Assembly: GCA_002435545.1 (NCBI GenBank)
Contig: DJNB01000104.1
Span: 2,337-12,719 of the forward strand
Direction: 5' to 3'
DNA length: 10,383 bases
DNA from: Lachnoclostridium sp. UBA6475
Lineage (GTDB): Bacteria > Bacillota > Clostridia > Lachnospirales > Lachnospiraceae
A program made the position numbers and the translations under genes. How positions within the stretch are numbered: the stretch's first letter is position 1; every line of letters begins with the position of its first letter. The notes below the pieces were generated by a model that worked only from the letters and a program-made list of their open reading frames with translations, did not search any database and was not told where the DNA came from. Below are positions 5,950 through 10,383 of this stretch, piece after piece.

Positions 5950-8900
5950 AGACAAAAATCAGAACAAAACGAATTATAGCAGGAATGCTGGCATTGTTTA
6001 TGTTGTTTGGTTCCATACCATTTAACAGTATATCAGTACAGGCGGCGACAGGAAATGTAAAGGTGGATTCCCTTGGCAAAAAAGGAAGTGTCAGTTATGG
6101 CTCAAAGACCAAGAGTGGCACATGGTTTCAAATGAAAGTGGCCGGGAAAAGGGCATTTTGTCTTAGCCTTGGAAAAACATGCCATACAGGGAATACCTAT
6201 GAGAGTACAGAAACCTATAAGTGGGATCAGAATACCGGCGGAGAGAGACATGGTTACTATGCCAAGATAATTCGCTGGTATGTGAATGACAAGAAGCGAA
6301 GCAAAAAAGCTTTTATCATGAGTCAGGCATTGATGTGGTCTGTTTCTGAAGACCGTACATCGGAGACACAGTTAAAAGATGTCATAAAGCAGGTAAAGAG
6401 TAACACCGGTTATTGGAACGATAAAACGGTAGACAGTTTATATGATTCCATTTTTAAACCAAGTGGAAGTTGGACAGCAGAAGCAACTTATTGGAAAAAA
6501 CAAGGAAGCAACAAATCGTATCAGACACTTATTACAGTTGATGCGGATGAAACAACGCATGATTACTCACCGAAGTATGTCAGCAAGGATGAGTATTACC
6601 GCCAGAGAATTACGGTCAAAAAAGTAGATGAAGATGGAAAAGGTCTTCCCGGAATTCAGTTTACTTTGGATGCAAAAAACATTGATGAATTGTATTCCTT
6701 TGAAGTGACAGACCGTGATGGAACAGATTTAGGTACTGCCGACACGAATAATGACACAGAATTTTCCATAACAGGATATACTAGAAATTCCGGTAGAATT
6801 GCATGGAGAATGACCTACTATATTTATACAGAAGAGTATGCTTATTATCCGGATGACGAGCTAAAGAAGATGTCAGCAGAAGAGAAAAAAGCAGCGAAGA
6901 AAGTTTTAACGGATGATTATGAACTGGATGAAGGTGTTGATTTTGGAAAGAATATGACAAAAGCAGAAGCCGAAAAGTTGATGAACGATGACTTAAATGC
7001 CATCAAAGAATCCATTTCCAACAGTTATACTCTTACCGAGAACAGTACAGGAGAAAATAAAAATATTGTTCTTGATCCGGTTTATGCAAAAGGTGTTGAT
7101 ATCACACTTGGTAAAAATGACAGCTGGTATCGTAATGCAGATGGCAGCTGGCCGGATATGCAGGTTGAAATTCATTCGGATTACGAAAAGGCATATCAGG
7201 CAGGTGTGACAAACAAGTATAAGAAAGCAAGTATCCGCATTGAAAAGTATGATGGGTATTCTGCGGATGGTAATGCCCATGGAGAGGCAGCCCTTGACGG
7301 AGCCAAATTTCAGCTTTATGCAGATGCAGCATGTCAGACCAAAGCAACCGTATATGATGCTTCCGGTAATGCTAAAACTGCCGGAGAGTATACCATCAAA
7401 GATAAGAAATGCACCACCGATTATCTGAGAAGCGGTGTGAAATATTATCTGAAGGAAACGGCTGCACCAAAGGGCTATGTCCTTAGTGATGAGGTAAAAG
7501 AAATCCAGGTGGATGCTTCTGCTGAAGCAAATGAATTTACGGTAGAACTAAAAACAGAACGATATCCTAATACACCGATTCTTGGAAAAGTTGCTATTCA
7601 AAAGTATTATTCGGATGTGGATACCGGATTGCTTGAGCCTGAGGCAAATACTACGTTCCAGGTGTATTTGAAAAATAAAGGAAGCTATGATCAGTGTACG
7701 GATTATGAACGTGCGACAATCAAGACTGACCGTAATGGGTATGCTGTAACAGGAAATCTGTATTATGGAACATATGTTGTACATCAGGTGGATTCCGGTG
7801 ATGTAGATGCCATCCATGTGAATGATTTTGAAGTGGCGGTAACAGAGAATGGAAAAGTGTATACCTATCCCCTCAATAACAAATTGTTCAAAGCCTATCT
7901 GAAAATCTTGAAAAAAGATAAACAGACAGAAAAGCAAGTGCTGAAGCCGGGAACTGCTTATCAGATTTACAAGATAACAGAGGATGGCGAGGAACTGGTT
8001 AAACAAAGTTACAGCAATGGAAACCAGATGAAAACCATAGATACCTTTATAACGGATGAATCCGGCGAGATTATGACGGTGAAGCCGCTTCACTCTGCAA
8101 GGTATCGTATTTATGAGGTGGATTCTGCAAATGGACTTCATATCACAGAAAAGTTTATTGAAGTTGTAATTAACAGCAAGGCAGACAATTATGAATCCTA
8201 TGTTGATGAAGATGGCAATACACATGCGGTGATCACAGTAACTTATACAAACGAAGAAACATACGGAAAACTGTCTGTTTCCAAAACCGGTGAGATGCTG
8301 ACGGGATGGGATAAAGATAAGAAAGAGTTTGTCTATGAGAATAAAACTTTGAAAGGTGCCAAGTTCGAAATCTATGCAGATGGTGATATTGCCACACAAG
8401 ATAATCAGGGAGATACATGGTTTCGAGACGGGGATAAGGTTGCCACAATCATCACCGGAGACAAGGTAGAGTTCGCATCGGATTGTAAAGGAATCTGTAA
8501 TTATTCGGTAGATGATAAAGAGGTTGTGCATCTTACGCTTCCTTTGGGAAAATACAAAGTAAAAGAAGTAAAAACATTGTATGGTTATGTGTTTCCGGAA
8601 AAGAATGAATGGAATCTGGAGTTTACATGGAAAAATGGCAGGGATGAATTTGTCCTCAACTCCACTTCTGATACCAATGATAAAGGTGAGCTGAATCTGC
8701 ATAACAAGCTGGCTCGACCACAGATACAGTTGTTGAAAGAAGATGCGGATACGAAGCAGCCAATCCGTGGCGCTGTATTTGGTCTGTATACGAAACATGA
8801 TATTTTCAATGTGGACGGCGAGAAAATTGTAGATGCAGGAACAGAGCTTACCACGCTTACGACAGGGGCAGATGGTTCTGTTATTTCGGATATGATGCTG

Positions 8901-9947
8901 CCACTTATGGATGAAGCCGATACAGAGAGTGGCAGTGCAGAGAGTGTGAGTGGTTCTGCCGCATCAGTTGAAGAGGGTTCCCAGAAAAATGCAGGAACGA
9001 AAACGCTTAATTCAGGAGAATACTATCTGAAGGAATTGTCTGTTTCAGACAGTTATTATCTGGATCAGACAGAGATACCGGTAAAACTGACTTATAAGGA
9101 TGAAAAGACTCCGGTTATTTATGCACAATGTATAAAATCCAATAAGCAGACAACTAATGAGATTGACAAGGTATCGGTAGCCGATTCTAAAGAACTTGCA
9201 GGATGCAATCTCAGGATTACAGATAGGGCAGGAAAGGAGATTATTTCCTGGACTTCTGGCAATAGGGACTCGGTGAAAGTATCGGTAACACCAGAAGATG
9301 GTTATCGGAATTTGAAGTATTCTTTTGACGAAAACGGAAACCTTCATGTGGGTGGACTTTTTCATGATATGGAATACACGTTGACAGAAACAAAGCCAGC
9401 GAATGGTTATGTGACTGCGGAAGCTATTACCTATATGCTTAAGCAGAAGGTGGCAGAGGACGGAACGGTGACTTCTGTGGTAAACATCAAACAAAAGGAC
9501 GGTACATATCTGGAGCAGGAAGACGACAAGACGGTTATGAAAGATGGCCAGACACATATCCAGCTTTTGAAGCTGGACAAAAAGACTGGACAGGCTCTTG
9601 GTGGTGCTAAATTTATTGTCATGGATTCCAAAGGAAATGAAGTAATGGAATTTGTTACCAAAGATGATGCGTATGACATCACGGGAAAACTGGTCGTTGG
9701 GGAAACCTATACGTTCAAGGAAACTTCAGCACCTTCAGGGTATCGTCTTGCTAAGCCGGTAAAGGTAACGATTAAAGATACCGGTGATGTGCAGAAGGTT
9801 ATCGTAAAGGATGAACCGATTCCAGATATCCCGGAGACACCACAGACTGGTGGAATGATACCGATTATTCCGATGGCGGCAGGGGTACTGTTTGCAGCTA
9901 GTGCTGCAGTATATGTCTTTCGGAAGAGAAAATCTGTGGAAAAATAA
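5946..9947 (+). CDS. Cell-wall-anchored adhesin: thioester domain plus SpaA/CnaB-type repeats
   Basis: This 1333-aa surface protein has a signal peptide at residues 1-33 (cleavage near VQA-A). A thioester/TQXA-type domain covers about 40-200: Cys72 in AFCLSLGK and Gln127 in SQALMWSV are placed as the pair that forms a Cys-Gln thioester able to attach covalently to a target. From about 218 comes a series of SpaA/CnaB-type Ig domains, starting near 218 (RITVKKVDEDGKGLPG), 426, 545, 650, 774, 925, 1074 and 1202; several end in the ExxPxGY-like motif (KETAAPKGY, VKEVKTLYGYVFPE, TETKPANGY, KETSAPSGY), whose Glu normally forms a Lys-Asn/Asp isopeptide bond. The C-terminus has a sorting signal TPQTGG (1298-1303), a membrane segment (1304-1325) and the basic tail RKRKSVEK. 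AGGAGAGG lies 5 bp before the ATG. Such proteins form stalks or minor pilins; similar ones are carried by Firmicute ICEs. No sortase lies in the window. The ligand is unknown. Confidence 0.93.
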   Translation: MKTKIRTKRIIAGMLALFMLFGSIPFNSISVQAATGNVKVDSLGKKGSVSYGSKTKSGTWFQMKVAGKRAFCLSLGKTCHTGNTYESTETYKWDQNTGGERHGYYAKIIRWYVNDKKRSKKAFIMSQALMWSVSEDRTSETQLKDVIKQVKSNTGYWNDKTVDSLYDSIFKPSGSWTAEATYWKKQGSNKSYQTLITVDADETTHDYSPKYVSKDEYYRQRITVKKVDEDGKGLPGIQFTLDAKNIDELYSFEVTDRDGTDLGTADTNNDTEFSITGYTRNSGRIAWRMTYYIYTEEYAYYPDDELKKMSAEEKKAAKKVLTDDYELDEGVDFGKNMTKAEAEKLMNDDLNAIKESISNSYTLTENSTGENKNIVLDPVYAKGVDITLGKNDSWYRNADGSWPDMQVEIHSDYEKAYQAGVTNKYKKASIRIEKYDGYSADGNAHGEAALDGAKFQLYADAACQTKATVYDASGNAKTAGEYTIKDKKCTTDYLRSGVKYYLKETAAPKGYVLSDEVKEIQVDASAEANEFTVELKTERYPNTPILGKVAIQKYYSDVDTGLLEPEANTTFQVYLKNKGSYDQCTDYERATIKTDRNGYAVTGNLYYGTYVVHQVDSGDVDAIHVNDFEVAVTENGKVYTYPLNNKLFKAYLKILKKDKQTEKQVLKPGTAYQIYKITEDGEELVKQSYSNGNQMKTIDTFITDESGEIMTVKPLHSARYRIYEVDSANGLHITEKFIEVVINSKADNYESYVDEDGNTHAVITVTYTNEETYGKLSVSKTGEMLTGWDKDKKEFVYENKTLKGAKFEIYADGDIATQDNQGDTWFRDGDKVATIITGDKVEFASDCKGICNYSVDDKEVVHLTLPLGKYKVKEVKTLYGYVFPEKNEWNLEFTWKNGRDEFVLNSTSDTNDKGELNLHNKLARPQIQLLKEDADTKQPIRGAVFGLYTKHDIFNVDGEKIVDAGTELTTLTTGADGSVISDMMLPLMDEADTESGSAESVSGSAASVEEGSQKNAGTKTLNSGEYYLKELSVSDSYYLDQTEIPVKLTYKDEKTPVIYAQCIKSNKQTTNEIDKVSVADSKELAGCNLRITDRAGKEIISWTSGNRDSVKVSVTPEDGYRNLKYSFDENGNLHVGGLFHDMEYTLTETKPANGYVTAEAITYMLKQKVAEDGTVTSVVNIKQKDGTYLEQEDDKTVMKDGQTHIQLLKLDKKTGQALGGAKFIVMDSKGNEVMEFVTKDDAYDITGKLVVGETYTFKETSAPSGYRLAKPVKVTIKDTGDVQKVIVKDEPIPDIPETPQTGGMIPIIPMAAGVLFAASAAVYVFRKRKSVEK

Positions 9948-9954
9948 AAGTATA

Positions 9955-10260
9955 TTAAGGAACTGAAACTTTCCATAGGTTTTCATATGAGTTGTAAAAG
10001 AGATAAATTCGTTTTATCATGTTGAATACACAGATCTTGCATTCAAACTGCCAAAGGTGATTGGAGAGTGTAGCAGATACACCATTATTAGGCAGAGTAT
10101 GTTCCTTATGATCCGATAGCACCTTATATGATTTGATGTTAAAGATCTGGTATTCACCATCTTCATCGGCGATACGAATTTTTAGTGGAATGATGGTACC
10201 ATCTGTTTTGTGTTGACAGATAACATCGGCTAAAGTATAGTTTTCGCGGATTGCACTCAT
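9955..10260 (-). CDS. Uncharacterised 101-aa protein
   Basis: I do not recognise this family with confidence. The product begins MSAIRENYTLADVICQHKTDG and looks like a compact beta-rich domain with no signal peptide or membrane segment. It has a conserved-looking core IIPLKIRIADEDGEYQIF and an aromatic C-terminal part (SNHLWQFECKICVF, LFYNSYENLWKV). The start is set at 10260 because AAAGGAGG (10269-10276, minus strand) lies 8 bp upstream; an in-frame upstream ATG would pass this site. It is convergent with the adhesin, with only 7 bp between the two stop codons and no clear terminator between them. A good promoter with a LexA/DinR-like box lies upstream, which hints at damage-inducible expression. 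The gene is probably real given its ribosome site, promoter and plausible protein. Confidence 0.75.
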   Translation of the reverse strand: MSAIRENYTLADVICQHKTDGTIIPLKIRIADEDGEYQIFNIKSYKVLSDHKEHTLPNNGVSATLSNHLWQFECKICVFNMIKRIYLFYNSYENLWKVSVP

Positions 10261-10284
10261 TATCAGAACCTCCTTTGTTTTTAT

Positions 10285-10313
10285 ATTATAGAACAAATGT
10301 TTGCGTTTGAGAA
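10285..10313 (-). promoter_or_regulatory. Promoter of the 101-aa gene
   Basis: Read on the minus strand, TTCTCA (10308-10313) and a perfect TATAAT (10285-10290) are separated by 17 bp, about 25 bp before the start codon. This fits a vegetative sigma factor promoter. The spacer holds the LexA-like site described separately. Confidence 0.65.
10290..10303. promoter_or_regulatory. LexA/DinR-like operator inside the promoter
   Basis: AGAACAAATGTTTG (plus strand) fits the Gram-positive SOS box CGAACNNNNGTTCG with GAAC, a 4-bp spacer and GTTT. Boxes with a GTTTG end occur in known Firmicute SOS promoters. It fills the spacer right beside the -10 of the minus-strand promoter, where LexA binding would block RNA polymerase. 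This is by pattern only; one motif match can arise by chance. Confidence 0.45.
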
Positions 10314-10354
10314 GAGGTAACTTATTACAATTTGTTATATGTTTACTTTTTATG

Positions 10355-10383
10355 TTGAAGCGTAGCGAGTGTTTTGGTATAAT
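10355..10383 (+). promoter_or_regulatory. Promoter firing out of the right edge
   Basis: TTGAAG (10355-10360), a 17-bp spacer and a perfect TATAAT (10378-10383) form a good vegetative promoter pointing right. It is divergent from the 101-aa gene promoter. The gene it serves lies beyond the window. Confidence 0.6.

Larger units (their letters stand above)
959..10383. mobile_element. Probable segment of an integrative conjugative element (maintenance end and surface-adhesin cargo)
   Basis: The ParA-ParB-SSB-initiator(DUF6017)-RHH operon followed by a large sortase-anchored adhesin is the gene content of Firmicute ICEs. It sits directly after tuf, whose usual chromosomal neighbours are translation genes, and codon use changes at the same point. 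The left limit is set at the repeat/palindrome at 959 as a best guess, and the right limit is simply the window end. No integrase, relaxase or secretion genes are visible, so an alternative such as a decayed element or integrated plasmid cannot be excluded. Confidence 0.55.

Noticed and set aside
7548..8798. A 416-codon open frame on the minus strand inside the adhesin gene
   Set aside because: It is antisense to a well-supported, domain-rich protein. Its translation is Ile/Phe/Cys/His-rich with no recognisable domain, and there is no ribosome site or promoter.
10321..10354. AT-rich stretch near the right edge considered as an origin or att site
   Set aside because: There is no clear repeat or palindrome beyond what is expected for AT-rich promoter DNA.

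Overview
The window looks like DNA from a gut-type Clostridia (Lachnospiraceae-like Firmicute). It opens in a typical low-GC Gram-positive elongation factor Tu gene. It then passes into an accessory block whose content matches the replication and maintenance end of a Firmicute integrative and conjugative element (ICE). That taxonomic and ICE reading rests on recognised protein families and gene order, not on a database search.

Layout. Positions 1-918 are the 3' two-thirds or so of tuf. Positions 919-1140 are non-coding and hold an 11-bp tandem repeat joined to a palindrome (a candidate element end), a nested inverted repeat, and a strong intrinsic terminator at 1067-1102. Positions 1141-4696 are a tight co-directional cluster: a 56-aa DUF3970-like protein, ParA, ParB, single-stranded DNA-binding protein, a replication-initiator-like protein with a C-terminal DUF6017-type domain, and a ribbon-helix-helix/ParR-like protein. 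Three of the junctions are 8-nt overlaps of the same form. Positions 4768-5790 are a secreted Ig-like/CAP-domain protein gene broken by a single in-frame TAA inside the CAP signature. After a terminator and a 24-codon leader ORF, positions 5946-9947 encode a 1333-aa cell-wall-anchored adhesin with a thioester domain, a stack of SpaA/CnaB-type domains and a C-terminal sorting signal. A convergent 101-aa gene of unknown function lies at 9955-10260. Its promoter contains a LexA/DinR-like operator, and another promoter points out of the right edge.

How it fits together. The ParA/ParB/SSB/initiator/RHH operon is suited to replicating and stably keeping an excised circular element. The initiator gene carries tandem repeats in its middle that could be an origin. 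The surface adhesin probably promotes cell-cell or host contact, which is a common cargo of conjugative elements. No integrase, relaxase, coupling protein or type IV secretion gene lies inside the window, so the element must extend beyond the right edge if this reading is right.

The points most worth checking are the nonsense-interrupted CAP gene, the iteron-like repeats inside the initiator gene, the tuf-proximal repeat/palindrome as an attachment site, and the LexA-like box over the promoter of the unknown 101-aa gene.
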